A stretch of 64,000 bases of DNA. It comes from Hemileia vastatrix (Eukaryota > Basidiomycota > Pucciniomycetes > Pucciniales > Zaghouaniaceae). This document shows positions 1 through 11,483 of the stretch, piece after piece. The DNA lies in contig JASXTE010000014.1 in the NCBI GenBank assembly GCA_030280995.1, positions 27,739,150 through 27,803,149 of the forward strand. Reading direction: 5' to 3'. A program made the position numbers and the translations under genes. Numbering within the stretch: the stretch's first letter is position 1; every line of letters starts with the position of its first letter. Under the pieces are notes generated by a model. It did no database searches. It worked only from the letters and a program-made list of their open reading frames with translations, and had not been told where the DNA came from.

Positions 1-250
1 GATTTCTAAATCCTAAATCTTTGATTATTGAGTTTCCAACCCTTTGTGAGATCTTAAGAATATTAATATTATCTTTCAGTTATATTAGAATTCTTCTCAA
101 ACATATCTCAAAGCAGTAGCTCTTCCTTCGAGTCATCTTCAAATCATTTCTTTGATCATTTCCTCTGTGCTTTGAAGAAGTTTCTAAACTACCCTCCTCA
201 TCTCACTTCCAGGAACACCCTCGACCTTGTGCCTAGGTTTTCCGGTGACA
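1..250 (+). repeat. 5' LTR of Gypsy-1, right-hand part
   Basis: Bases 2-250 match 7637-7885 without gaps, with roughly 15-20 mismatches by eye, and both copies end in GTGACA. The start of this LTR lies outside the window. The divergence between the two LTRs fits an old insertion, in line with the many stop codons in the element. Confidence 0.9.
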
Positions 251-325
251 GTATAATTTAATTCTCCGTAGTTCTCATTTTTCGGCACTACTATGTCCTT
301 TTTTCAGGTGTTTTAAATTCTTTAA

Positions 326-1510
326 ATGGCACCTGTTCAACGCACTCATCCTACGGGCGCTACTACTAGGGCTTGTGCCAGAGGCAGGCCAACAGCCACA
401 CGGCCTTTTCCCCACACTCACTCCTTGCAACCTCTCTACCTTAGGGAATGGGGATATTCCGTCCAATCTGTAGAAGACATCCCCCATGATTTTGATGATT
501 CTAGCGAGGAAGAAGAAGGAGAGGATACGATGCATGAGGCACCATCTGCCCCTGCTACTCACCCTTCTGGTCAACCTTTGGAACCTGGAAAACCTAATTT
601 GCTGGAGGACTTCATGAGACTTTTCATGAAAACCCTTTCCAATCCAACGTCTTTGGAGGGATCTAAATTCAAAACTCCTTCCATGAAATCTCCTGATAAA
701 TTTGATGGAAAAAATCCAGACAGATTGTGGCCCTTCTTGCAAACCTTCAAGCTCCTGTTTTATAATGACCCTTGAACCTTCAATAACGACCAATAGAAGG
801 TTGTTTATGCTTCTTCATTCCTAGCCAAAAAAGCAGCAAGATAGTTCGAACCTTATCTTCTCATGCTCTCTTCGACAGAAACCCACTTACTTATTAATAA
901 CTGGGAAAAGTTCAAAGACCAACTCTTCACGTTGTTTGGTGACCCTAATGAAACTAACAACGCAGAAATTGAATTTGAATTTCTTCGCATAAGTGATAAT
1001 GGTAAAGCCTCTGAGTATATCTCAAACTTCAGAGCACTTCAAACTCAAGTAGGTTGGAATGATGCTGCCCTCAAGTATCATTTCAAAAAGGGACTTCCTT
1101 TGAGGATTCTGGATCAATTAAATCTTCATGGTCAGAAGATGACTACTTTAACGGATTTAATGGATCAAACCCTCAAACTCGACGGCGTTTACCAAGGACA
1201 ACTACAACATTGTCAATGCGCCAACAAATCTCAAGGCCTAAATTTTAAATTGGGACCTTCTTCACACCCACGGACAACTCAATCCTCCTCGATTCAATCC
1301 AAACCCAATAAGGGAAAGGACAAACCTTGACCAAAAGGCTCGACCCCAGGCGATATCAGTAAGGTACTGGATCCAAAAGGGGAACTTAAAAAAGCTGAGA
1401 AGAAGAGGTGAGCAGATAATGGGTTATGTATGTATTGTGGGGGTAAGCACAAGCTAGAAGATTGTGTGAATTTGAAGGAAAGAGAAGGTACTAGTTCAAG
1501 GTCAAAAAAC
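326..1510 (+). pseudogene. Gypsy-1 gag, degenerate
   Basis: This is the Gag part of a Ty3/Gypsy element, the capsid protein that packages element RNA. It starts 76 bp after the LTR with MAPVQRTHP. A capsid-like region follows (about 680-1200, with KFDGKNPDRLWPFLQTFKLLF and LPLRILDQLN), then a polar tail and a zinc knuckle, CMYCGGKHKLEDC, near 1426-1464 (Cys-x2-Cys-x3-His-x4-Cys). The frame is interrupted by in-frame stops, including TGA at 773-775, TAG where Trp is expected before FEPY, and TGA after KKR just before the zinc knuckle. All pieces stay in one frame, so base substitutions rather than indels disabled it. The family call is firm; the exact C-terminal end is not. Confidence 0.85.
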
Positions 1511-4500
1511 TAGTAGATAGTTTACTTGTGCGCAAAGCAAACTATCTTATCTCTCCCTGTGCACAGAACCTCCATGTCTTAAGGACTGGAGTTGCCTTAA
1601 ACTACTTGAGATTCATTCTTTTCAAGGAGGATACCCCCTTCAGTTGTCTTATATATAGACTCTGGAGCTTCAATTTCTTTTGTCAGTTTATCTTTTGCCA
1701 AGAAGTTAAAGCTGACATTCACAGATATCAATTGAACTCCAATGTATTTGGTCGAATAAGAGGAACCCAAATATTGGGTAAGTAAGAAAGTTTTATGGGT
1801 TTTCAACTTTCTCAATTTTCCCCCCTTCGAGTGGGAATTATCAGTCTTAGATGCCCCAAGAATGGACAATACCATCCTTGGCCATGAATTTTTAATGCAT
1901 TGGAATCCTTAAATTGATTGGTCATGGGGATTGATCACCCCACGCACTAAGTATATTTCTGATTCTTCAATGCAGGTCAATAGGGAGTTAAACAACCCGC
2001 CTGACAATGTCCTGCTAGAGGACAAATCTTTGCCAGATGACTTGAAAGCATCTGATCTTTCTCTAAATGAGCAATTGGCTAACCCTTCTAGCTTGATCAC
2101 TTCACTCAAAGAGGATTTAAATTGCCTCGAAGTAGTCAAATTATGCTCTCTCAATTCTGGTCTTTCCTTGACAGATTCTCTCAAAGATTATGAGGACGAC
2201 CAAATCAACGTTGAAGCCATTAAATCAACTCTACCCAAAATCTATCATGATTTCCTCGATGTTTTCTCAATCCGCAAGTCCAATATATTACCACCTCATT
2301 GACCCTATGACCATCAAATAGAGTTAATAGGTCTAGTACCTCTGGCAGGTCCTGTCTATTCTTTATCAAAGGACGAATCTCAAGTTCTTTGAGACTACAT
2401 TGCAGAGAATGTAGCCAAAGGTTTCATCAGAGCCAGTAAATCTCCAACCGGCTCCCCTGTTCTTTTTGTAAAGAAAAAAGACGGTAGACTTAGGTTGTGT
2501 GTTGACTATAGAAATCTCAACACAGTTACAAAGAAGAATGCATATCCAGTTCCTCCTATGTCATTGCTTCTTACCCTTTTTAATGGTGCTCATTTATTTT
2601 CTAAAATTGATCTTAGAGGCGCTTATAATCTTATTCGCATTGTGGAAGGTCATGAACCACTGACTGAAATGTGCACTAGGTTTGGTAGTTTTGAATATTT
2701 AGTAATGCCTTTTGGATTATGTAATGCACCATCTACTTTTCAAACTTTTTTAATGACATCTTTCAAGATGTTGTCCTCTACTTAGACAATATTTTAATTT
2801 TCTCGAAGACACTTGATGAACATATTCATCATGTTCGACAGGTTCTAAATCGCCTTTGAGATCACGGTCTCTACACCAAGCACAATAAATGTGAATTCCA
2901 TCTTAAATCTATTGATTTTTTGGGGTTTACGTTGTCCACTGATGGTTTAGTCATGGACGACAAAAAGGTCCAAAAAATCCTGGAATGGCCTGAGCCCAAA
3001 ACCGTTAAATCCCTCCAAGGATTTTTGGGTTTTGCCAATTTCTATAGAAGATTTATTAAAGATTACTCTAAAACTACTTCCAATCTTACTTCTCTTCTTA
3101 GAAAAGATATTCCTTTTGTTTTTACTTCTACAGCAAGAAAGGAATTCGAAGCATTGAAGACTGTGTTTACCACAGCTCCAATTCTTTGACACTTTGATCC
3201 TTCTTCTTTGACAATAGTTGAGACAGACACTAGGAATTATGCTATTGCAGGGGTCATTTCTCAATTCAATGCTGAAACAAAATTGTTTCATCCTGTTGCT
3301 TTCGAGTCACACAAACTTATTTCAGCGGAATTAAATTACAAAATTCATGACAAGGAGCTTTTAGCTATTATCCATTGTCTTAAAAAATGGCGCTCTTTTC
3401 TTCTCAGCCTAGATAGTCCTTTTCAAATCCTGACTGACCATAATGCTTTGTAATACTTTATGTCTTCCAAAGTGTTAACCAGGCGTCAAGCCAGGTGGGC
3501 TGAATTTTTGTCTGAATTTCATTTTTCTATTTCCTATTGCCCAGGTAAGAACTGCATTGTCCCAGATATCCTGTCACGTCAGGACAACATTTACCCACAG
3601 CAGGGGGATGCATTTTCTGACAAGAACCCAGCAAATTTGAAATCAATCTTCAACAAATCAATGTTAACGACTCATCAACTTAATTCAATGACAATTCAAC
3701 CTTTCCAAAATCCACTATCTAACATCCTCAAAGCTCAGTCAAAGGACAATTATTGTTTAGGGTTAAAAGACAAAATACTCTCGAAGAAAGGGGCCAAAAG
3801 ATTTAGTATTGAATCAGGTCTATTAGTTTTCAAAGGTAGAGTAGTCATACCCAAAACAATGAAATAAAATTATGGATTTTCAATAGTCGAAATGATTCTC
3901 CATTAGCTGGTCATTTTGGGGTTGATTAAAAAAAACCTACCAGTTAATTGCAAGGGATTTCTTCTGGCCAGGAATGACCAGAGAAATCAAGGCCTATATA
4001 AGATCTTGTTATAAATATAATAGGAATAAGGCTCCCCATCACCAGAAGCATGGGTTGCTTCAACTGCTTCCTATTCCCTCTAAACCTTGGGAATCTTTAT
4101 TGATTAATTTTATTTCTCAACTTCCTCTCTCTAATAATTTTGATGCTATATTATTAATAGTAGATAGATTTTCAAAGATGTCTATTTTCATTAAAACCAC
4201 TACTACTTCTACAGCAGAAGATTTGTCAAAATTGATTCTAGAATATGTATTTTCCAAACATGGCTTACCTAATGATATTGTTTCAGATAGAGGCTCATTG
4301 TTTGTATCCACATTCTGGACTCAATTGTGTTGAAAACTCAATATCATGAGGAATCTCTCCACAGCCTATCATCCTGAGACCAATGGGCAAACGGAAAGGG
4401 TCAACCAAATCCTCAAAAAATACCTTTGAATGTATGTCAGTTACCAACAAGACAATTGGACCACATGGTTACCATTGGTCGAATTTGCTTATAATAACTC

Positions 4501-5152
4501 GACTCATTCTTTGACACGACAATCTCCTTTTGAAACTGTTTATGAAAGACATCCTTGATTCAACTCAATCCATGTAGGAACTAGTCATCCTGCTGAACAT
4601 TATCTTTGAACCATATCACAACTCCAAGAAGAACTTAAATCAAATTTGGAATTAGTGATTCAAAGGTACAAGGAACAGGCCAACAAACATTGACAATCTG
4701 CTCCTTCTTTTAAACCAGGCGACAAAGTATGGCTTGACGCACAAAACATTTGAACAACTCAACCATCAACAAAACAGGCTGAAAAACGCTTGGGACCATT
4801 CGAAATTGACTCCGAAGTCTCTATAACTGCATTTCGACTCAAGCTACCTCCTAAATGGCAGTCTACTCACCCTGTTTTCCATGTATCTCTCCTGGAACTG
4901 GCTTGAGAAACATACCCGGGCAGGAACCAACCTCCTCCGGAACCGGTCAAAGTAGAAGACCATCTAGAGTGGGAAGTAAGCCGTATCCTTGATTCAAGAA
5001 TGCGCATGGGGAAACTTCAATACCTCGTGGAATAGGAAGGCTTCCTCAATGACTCAGACAAAACATCCTGGGAACCAGCCATCAATGTTTCTAACGCCCC
5101 TGTACTCCTAAAATCTTTTCATCTTAAATATCCTTTTAAACCAAAACCTTAG
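1511..5152 (+). pseudogene. Gypsy-1 pol with chromodomain, degenerate
   Basis: Pol of a chromovirus-type Ty3/Gypsy element. The order is protease (DSGA at 1658-1669), reverse transcriptase ([12 protein letters not shown] near 2487; the YxDD box reads YLDN at 2779-2790), RNase H (about 3200-3600), integrase (about 3900-4700, with NGQTERVNQ) and a C-terminal chromodomain-like end (about 4950-5140). It is dead: at least a dozen in-frame stops, mostly TGA where family members have Arg (HRPYDH at 2300, RHFDPS at 3186), and frameshifts near 2750 and 3870-3970. Two catalytic Asp positions are changed to Asn: the last of the RT box, and the first integrase Asp, where INFIS replaces the usual DFI. Reading ends at TAG 5150-5152. 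Confidence 0.88.
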
Positions 5153-5975
5153 AACTCTCTTTTATTTTTTCTTTTCTTTCTCTTTTCTGTTTCTTTTCTT
5201 AAAATCCTAAAAACTTCTTCTCTTCTAAAAATCCTTACTCTGTTTTCTTTTTTTCTTCTTTCTTCTTCTCCTCAAAAGTTTTTTTTTTCAACCTTCTTTA
5301 AATAAATAAATTAAATAAATAAAATAAAATAAAATAAAATAAAATAAATTAAATTAAATTAAAATTTAAAATTAAAAAATAAAATAAAATAAAATCTTAA
5401 AATCTTAAAATTCATTAAAATAAAATCTTAAAAATCAATAAATTCCTTTAAATTTTCTTTTCTCTTTTCAAACTTTTCTTCTTTTCCCTTATTTCTTTTT
5501 CTTCAAACTATCAAAAAAAAAATTTCACAAACTCAATACGACAATTTTTCTCAAACTTTACTTCAACCTTTAAATCTCTCTTTTAAAATTCTTTGAACAA
5601 ATTACTTCTTTCTTTCGAATTCTTTTTCAAAAACTATTTTTTCTTCTTTCTTTTCAAATGACCAAAATTCCTCAAAACTTCAATAAATAAACATTCACAA
5701 ATAATAAAATTTTTCTCTCATTAAAATTTCATTTCAAGAAAAATTGTTTCAATCAACTATTTCTTTTTTCTTACTTAATTTTTTTCTTTGAAAAACTTAA
5801 AACTTAAAATCCCTTCAGTTAAACATTCTTTCTTTTCTTCTTTCAAAATTTAAAAACAAAATTTTATTCAAATCTTTTCTTTCTTCCTTTTTTCTTTTCT
5901 TATCTCAAAATCTTATAAAATATATATCAACATTTTCAATTAAAACAACAAAATAAAAATAAATAAATATACAAA
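5153..5975. repeat. AT-rich and pyrimidine-rich spacer of Gypsy-1
   Basis: Low-complexity DNA between the end of pol and the antisense gene: long T/C-rich runs on the plus strand and an AAATA-type simple repeat (about 5300-5420). I see no credible coding sequence in it. It may hold the 3' end of the antisense transcript. Confidence 0.6.
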
Positions 5976-6055
5976 TTGCTTTCTACTTTCTTTTTCCCTC
6001 CCTCTTTCTTCCTTTTCCTTTTCATTCCATTTCAAATTTTCTCCTGTATTTTCTC

Positions 6056-6990
6056 TCAAACCAATTTCTTCATTTTTTCCAAAACCACTCTTATTTCCTT
6101 CCTGAATTTCTCAAATTTCTCCTCCTCTCCTACCGGTACCACTTCCCCAATTTCTAGTAGTTCTTCGGCCACGTCAAAGGAGGCAGTATCAACAATCTTG
6201 TCAAACTTACCGCTGAAATCTTCGATGAATCGAGTTTGTCAACCCTGCCAAGGTTTCTTTGACCATACCTGGTCAAGAGTCTCTTTGTTGTCCTCCCTCA
6301 AATGAACCACTGGGTGATTTGCCTCAACTGGAAGCAATGGCGCAGCTTCCACAATCGGAGCTTCCGCGATGACATCTGAATTCTAAAACATAAGTCATCA
6401 GTAACAAAATTTTTTAAATAAAAGAAGAACAGACTTACTTCGAACAATGGGTCAGCTTCTAAGAATAATTTTGGGGTGACCTCCACTGTCACTTCCTTCT
6501 CCTCTTTGTCATCCTCGATGACCATCTGCCGCTACTTCGGCATCTGTCTCGAGATGGGGACTTCATCCTCATCCTCTTCAACTAATTCATCTACCTCTTT
6601 TTCGACCCCTTGTTTCTTACTTGTGGCCTGGGTTACCCAGGTTGCCACGGTATCTTCAACATCCTCCTCAATCTCTCCCACCAACTGATTGTCCCCGACC
6701 AATACGTCCCAGATATCTTCAACCACCTCTTTGGTCTTTGGTATTACCCAATATTTTGTTTTTGTAAATCGGCGCTCGATGTCCGCATTTTTTGATAAGG
6801 CATCACACGCCACCCGTCTCCAGCAGCAAAACTTGCATTTCTGGCGAGGACCTCGTGTTGCCATGCTTTCAACGCAGAAGTATTCCATCGATTCGCAGGC
6901 TGTGCAGGCTTGAGAATACTGCCGGGTAATGATTCCACCATCCGCTTTGGGGTGTGGAGGCGTGGGAGTTGGGGTAGGACAATTCGACAT
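6056..6990 (-). pseudogene. antisense Zn2Cys6-like gene inside Gypsy-1
   Basis: This gene runs against gag-pol, between pol and the 3' LTR. From ATG at 6990 it begins MSNCPTPTP and then has six cysteines at residues 29, 32, 39, 52, 55 and 62. The spacing C-x2-C-x6-C-x12-C-x2-C-x6-C is exactly that of fungal Zn2Cys6 DNA-binding proteins, although the basic residues usual between Cys2 and Cys3 are missing. A long acidic part follows, then an intron (6383-6438, GTAAGT..TTTTAG, 56 nt, phase 0), then a Lys/Glu-rich part that looks like coiled coil (FEKFRKEIRVVLEKMKK). The frame holds across the intron. It has a TAG at 6532-6534 and a TGA at 6239-6241, so this copy is broken like its host element. 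Function unknown; a DNA-binding or regulatory protein is inferred from the cysteines alone. Confidence 0.72.
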
Positions 6991-7087
6991 AATAAATTAT
7001 AAAGTAATTAAAGTAAGAAGGGAGAGAAAGTAGTGTGGGAAAGTATGTCTCACGCTCAACGGAGCTCACGTTTTATACCTGGGCATC

Positions 7088-7885
7088 TGTCACACGCCAC
7101 GTGACACTCGAGGCAAAAGCAGCTCATTAAATAAATAATACAGAGGTCTATATCCATACTTAAAGCACAGAAAGAAATTCTACATAGCAACTGCGACTTT
7201 CCTTTGTGTACTCACTATTCAACCGTGCTAGTCTAAACTCTAAATCTAAATTAGTCAATCTCTCAATAGTGTGTCTTAGTCTTTTCCTCAATAAGTGACA
7301 CACAGTGCAATAGTCAATGTAATAGTCCGCTAAAAGGTTTATTAAATATCTGTGGGTTATTAAAAGGGGTAGTGAGCATGGATGGGATGGTTAGTGGAGG
7401 ATTAAAGGGTTAACGGATGTTAGTGAGGAGGGTCCAGGTGTATTTTGGTGGTCTGTGGTGTGCAGAATGATGGATGGGTATGAGGTCAATGCGAGGAGGA
7501 GTAATGGATATAAAAAGGGTTGGATTTTGGTTCAACATTCTTTAGAATTAAATTATAAAACGTATATATAGTTAATAGTGGTAAAGCTTCAGGTTAAATC
7601 ATTATTATTGTATCTTTCCTTATTTTCTCAGTAATCATTTCTAAATCCTAAATCTTTGATTATTGAGTTTCCAACCCTTTGTGAGATCTTAAGAATATTA
7701 ATATTACCTTTAAATTATATTAGAATTCTTCTCAAACATATCTTGAAGCAGTAGCTCTTCCTTTGAGTCATCTTCGAATCACTTCTTTGAACATTTCCTC
7801 TGTGCTTCAAAGAAGTTTCTAAATTACCCTCCTCATCTCACTTCCAGGAACACCCTCGACCTTGTGCGTAGGTCATCCAGTGACA
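7088..7885 (+). repeat. 3' LTR of Gypsy-1
   Basis: About 798 bp, bounded by the inverted ends TGTCAC (7088) and GTGACA (7885). Its last 249 bp match the partial LTR at the window start. I see no clean polypurine tract directly before 7088, so the left boundary rests on the terminal inverted repeat. Confidence 0.8.
7509..7518 (+). promoter_or_regulatory. TATA box in the Gypsy-1 LTR
   Basis: TATAAAAAGG lies about 375 bp before the LTR end, a normal place for an LTR promoter. In the 5' LTR the matching site is outside the window. Confidence 0.55.
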
Positions 7886-8063
7886 CAAAACAAGAATCAT
7901 AGTTAGATTTAGTTTTCAGCCAGTTGATAAGTATGAGATGATCATCTTTATTTAATTGAATGGTCTTTGATTTATTGGCTGAGCAGGGGAAAGAGGGAGA
8001 AGTGCAATTTGAAGAACAACTGGGGGAAGGGTGCCTTTGAGAAGATCAATGATGACAAGGCAT
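7886..8063 (-). pseudogene. Harb-B Myb/SANT-like gene, first exon fragment
   Basis: From ATG at 8063 (MPCHH) the frame gives a protein start very like those at 36419 and 35608: a Ser/Pro-rich lead, then NKDDHLILINWLKTKSNYDSCF. A TGA sits six codons in, where the related copies have Arg or Lys. The sequence stops in the middle of the conserved Cys-Phe-Gly because the LTR of Gypsy-1 begins there. By comparison with the other two copies this is the N-terminal helix of a Myb/SANT-like trihelix protein, the usual second protein of Harbinger elements, which binds element ends and brings in the transposase. Confidence 0.7.
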
Positions 8064-8492
8064 GTTAAGATAATTAAAGATGAAGAGGAGGAGAAACAAG
8101 CAGATGAGATAGCAAGGGGTTCTGAATGGAGAGAATAGACAGGATTGGATAAGAATGGGAGTGTGGAGCAAGGTAGAAGGCATATACAGAAAGTAGTCCA
8201 AGATGTGGGCATATACAGAACAAAGTACAAGATGTGGTTATGACAGAAAGTTGTGCAATGGGATGAGGTTAGGAGTGCACAGCATGGTAAGGAGGCTGAC
8301 ATATCCAGAAAGTTGTCCAAGATGTGTTTATGAAAAGTTGAGTAGAAAAATGTCAGGTAAGAGGTCAACTTTGACACATAAAATGTCTAATAACCCAATT
8401 ATTAGCAAAAATAATTGTGGAAGATAATTGGGGTATAAGGATTTTTATCTGCAATTAATTTAATTGCAGATTGGTCAACTTTGATACCCCCT
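7886..8492 (-). mobile_element. Harb-B: right end of a PIF/Harbinger-like element cut by Gypsy-1
   Basis: The sequence is the reverse complement of 36016 to about 36595 with substitutions. Its outer end reads TTGATACCCCCT (ends 8492) followed by AAT, which inverts the AGGGGGTATCAA start of Harb-C. A subterminal palindrome (CTGCAATTAATTTAATTGCAG) lies just inside. The rest of the element lies left of Gypsy-1, outside the window, so Gypsy-1 is nested in it. Confidence 0.75.
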
Positions 8493-10042
8493 AATATATA
8501 TCTATTGTTACTTATTTTCAACCTAGAATTTAACCTAATAGCATGATAGATGAGCATTATGTATGGATTCGTGAATCATCCCTGATTCCACATCTATCTT
8601 CTTCTCTTTATTTATTTTTATATTTTCCTTCATTATTTACTTATCTCTTGTCCCACTGTCACTCCTCCACAAGTTCTCTTCTTAGTTCATCTTAGTCCCA
8701 AGTCCCTTCTGTCCCAAGTCCACTTAGTCCATTAATAAATAACTTACCTGTTATCTTTAATTATCAGGTAACCTTTTCTCTTCTTAGTCCATCTTAGTCC
8801 CGAGTCCCTTCTGTCCCAAGTCCACTTAGTCCATTAATAAATAACTTAACTGTTATCTTTATCCATCAAAAATTATCACTTGAAGTGATTATATGAGGTG
8901 TCTAGGTCAGATGCTATTAATCATGGTGATCCAGCTTCATTTCTAAGGGAGGGTTCGGTAGAGAGGTGAAACATTTTCCATTATTCCCAAAAAAAAAACA
9001 AGGCCGAAAATGTAATTGCATTAGCTAGGAGGAGAGGGCAAGAGGAAGAAGTAATGGGAGAAAGGCGAGCCCATTCTGGCACGTTTTGGTATGATTAAGT
9101 TATTGAGGGCATGTGTTATTTGCTTAAGTAAGTAGGAAGCGGCTGCCGGAATGCGCCCTTTAATTGCTTCATAACGAGTTTGCGGTATTTGAGTGGATTT
9201 TAGTTACTTATTGCTAGCCATTGTCGATAGTTGTGGAGTATACGTAGATTGAAAATTGAAGTTTGGTTCCCGGAATCAAAAACCCTATCAATGTAAGCTT
9301 TATTAAGATTATTGATGAGGCAAGAATGAGAACACCAAGAATGAATAATGGAGAATTGTCAGGCCAACATCATGTCCTCCCCACTCGTGACCGACCGCGT
9401 CCTTTGAAGGGTCTCGATTGCCTTTGTATTTTCCCACATGCAATTAAGCTCTGCGCGAATATTATTGACCTTCGATGGATTTATTGAGTGGAAGTAATTT
9501 TTTCCTGAAAGACTATTTACAGCACAACAACAAAGGAACAGTTCAAAGTTCCATGAACATTCCCTCATCCTTGAAAACCGCACTTTCTTCCAGCTTTCCA
9601 ACGCTTACGCGATATGTAGCCAAATTTTCATGCTCGTACTTTCATCTCGACCATTCCTGGAGCGCTCAAATACTTAATCATGGCAACATTCATTCACCTG
9701 TTCGCTGCACTGACCATAATTTTACTTCCTTTTATTGAAGTCGTATCTTGCATTAGAGACACACAGCTCAGTTATCTGGATGAGTTTTAATTGTCTAGTA
9801 TTATAATTAATTGCTTAGTTTTTCTTTTCCCTCCCCCATAGAGCTTTGCGCTATTCAATTTGGACTATTTTTTAAATTATTTTCTTAGGATTGATATCAT
9901 CTTGTTCGTTGGTTTCCTGAGAGGTAAAAAAATTGCCTTTGAAAGATATAGTTCTTATTCTTTTATACACTATTGTTTGAGTGCCAATAATCTTTTGGCC
10001 TGACCTCTCCCTTCTGAAAAAGAATATCACAACTCTTGAGAG
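8493..10042. other. intergenic DNA upstream of the AA9-CFEM gene
   Basis: Mostly unique sequence with more CpG than the flanking elements. It holds a 102-bp tandem duplication (listed separately). The small reading frames around 9263-9738 have no recognisable motifs and no support. The last 60 bp before the AA9 start are pyrimidine-rich, as in many fungal promoters. Confidence 0.5.
8674..8870. repeat. 102-bp tandem duplication, two copies
   Basis: The block starting TTCTCTTCTTAG at 8674 repeats at 8776 with only a few mismatches (shared core CTTCTGTCCCAAGTCCACTT). The exact period is 102 bp. Confidence 0.85.
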
Positions 10043-11483
10043 ATGTTTCCGTGTATATCATTTTACCCCCTTTTCCTCCTGAGCCTTCTAACTGCTCTTC
10101 CGAGGACATATGCTCATGGATTCTTAAAAGCTTACGTGTCAGACAGTAGTCCAGGCTGGAAACCTGCTCAACGAGGAGTTGACCTTCAAAATTCTATTTT
10201 TCGAGGCCTTTCTGACAATACCGGCTGGATCGGTAGTAAATTTCTTTCTAATCCTGGAATCGTGTGCGGATGTTCAAATACTCCGTTTGGCAAGGTCGAA
10301 AATCCAAGTGGTAATGTTTTTAGCTCTGCTTCTTTGAGCGCCGGCAAAACTTTACCAGTGAATCCAGGAGAGAAAATTAAATTGATTATTGGTGGAAATC
10401 CTGGCGAAGGGTAAGAAAAAATGGACAGCTTTGTTACTGAAAGGAAAAGAATATCTCTTTTAATCAACTTAACCTATCCATGTCCTTCTCCTTATCTTTA
10501 TTTTAGCTGGCCGCACAAGAACGGACATGTCAACACTTATCTTGGCTTTTGTGGGAAGTCAGCAACCGCTTGCGAACATTTCGACGCTTCTCAGGCTGAA
10601 TACTTCAAAATTCAATCAGAACCAAATGCAATTCAGAATAAATTGAAGCCAGCCTATCAATCAGATCAAGATGGAAATTTATGGGAAATCGTAATTCCTC
10701 CGAATGTGCCTCAGGGCAGCTACATATTGCGTTATGAGCTGTAAGTCTACACATGCACAATCAAAGACTTTTTTATCAATATATTCCATCGATTTTTAAC
10801 CAGAGCTTTTGTGTTTCTGCAGAATTGTCATAGGTGAATCATCAAAAGTGGAAGGCGAGCAAGATCAATATTATCCATTTTGTGGACAGATATACGTTCA
10901 AAAAAAACCCAACAATCCAGTTTCATTAGATTCAGTTCCGACGGGACATTTTCCAGGTGATTACGTTTCGAAGAATTTGGAGCATAACGTGATTCCAGGC
11001 CCGAAATTGATGTCAATTTTTAGTGAAGTGAAGGAAACTTCTTTGAAGTCAGAGTCTTTAAAACCTCAGGCTGTTGCAGAATCTTCTTCAAATGAGAGCT
11101 TTGATGATCCGGAGCTTCTGAGCCTTCCGAGTACGGCTCCTGAATGTGCTCAAATGTGCTTGGGAGTTAAATTTGAAGAAATGGGATCTTTAGCTCCTTC
11201 TTGCAAAGATAGAAAAAAGGATTGCTTGTGTGGCACCATGAATTTTGTCAAAGCCTATCACAATTGTGTGAAGGATCATTGTGGGGTAAGTTTTTCCGCT
11301 TAACACGTGTTTCCAGAATATGCCTAAAATGAATTATTTTTTGGTGCGAAGAATAATATCGGATTATCGAGTAAGCTGTTTAATGATGCTTGTCGTCCAA
11401 AACAAATGAGAAGAAGGAGTCATAAGGGTTATTTAGACCACTATAAATCAAACAAGAAAGCGAGGGGCTGGAAGAATAAGTAA
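10043..11483 (+). CDS. secreted AA9 lytic polysaccharide monooxygenase with C-terminal CFEM domain
   Basis: Copper enzyme of the AA9 family, expected to cleave cellulose or hemicellulose oxidatively outside the cell. I join four exons: 10043-10410, 10507-10740, 10823-11285 and 11352-11483 (introns 96, 82 and 66 nt, all GT..AG), giving 398 residues. Residues 1-24 are a signal peptide. His25 becomes the N-terminal His of the copper brace, His130 in WPHKNGHVNTYLGFC is the second, and Gln216/Tyr218 in QYYPFC match the axial site. IPPNVPQGSYILRYEL is the typical AA9 strand. After a Ser-rich linker, residues 309-369 hold eight cysteines spaced 3-14-6-1-11-4-14, which fits the CFEM pattern. The last exon supplies the eighth Cys, and this supports the gene model. 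The protein ends in a basic tail. It is not broken and is the clearest host gene in the window. Confidence 0.88.

Noticed and set aside
326..5152. Reading TGA as a sense codon (alternative genetic code)
   Set aside because: The intact Gypsy-3 frame and the AA9 gene use ordinary codons, and TAA and TAG also interrupt old elements; CGA to TGA mutation is simpler.
5976..6305. 109-codon plus-strand frame rich in Phe and Ser
   Set aside because: It is the opposite strand of the Lys/Glu-rich end of the antisense gene; the minus-strand reading explains it better.
7952..8377. 141-codon minus-strand frame rich in Leu, Ser and Cys
   Set aside because: It is in another frame of the Harb-B promoter region and Myb-like exon; comparison with 36016-36600 shows the real frame starts at 8063.
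9263..9738. Small frames upstream of the AA9 gene
   Set aside because: No motifs, no conserved neighbours, overlapping frames on both strands.
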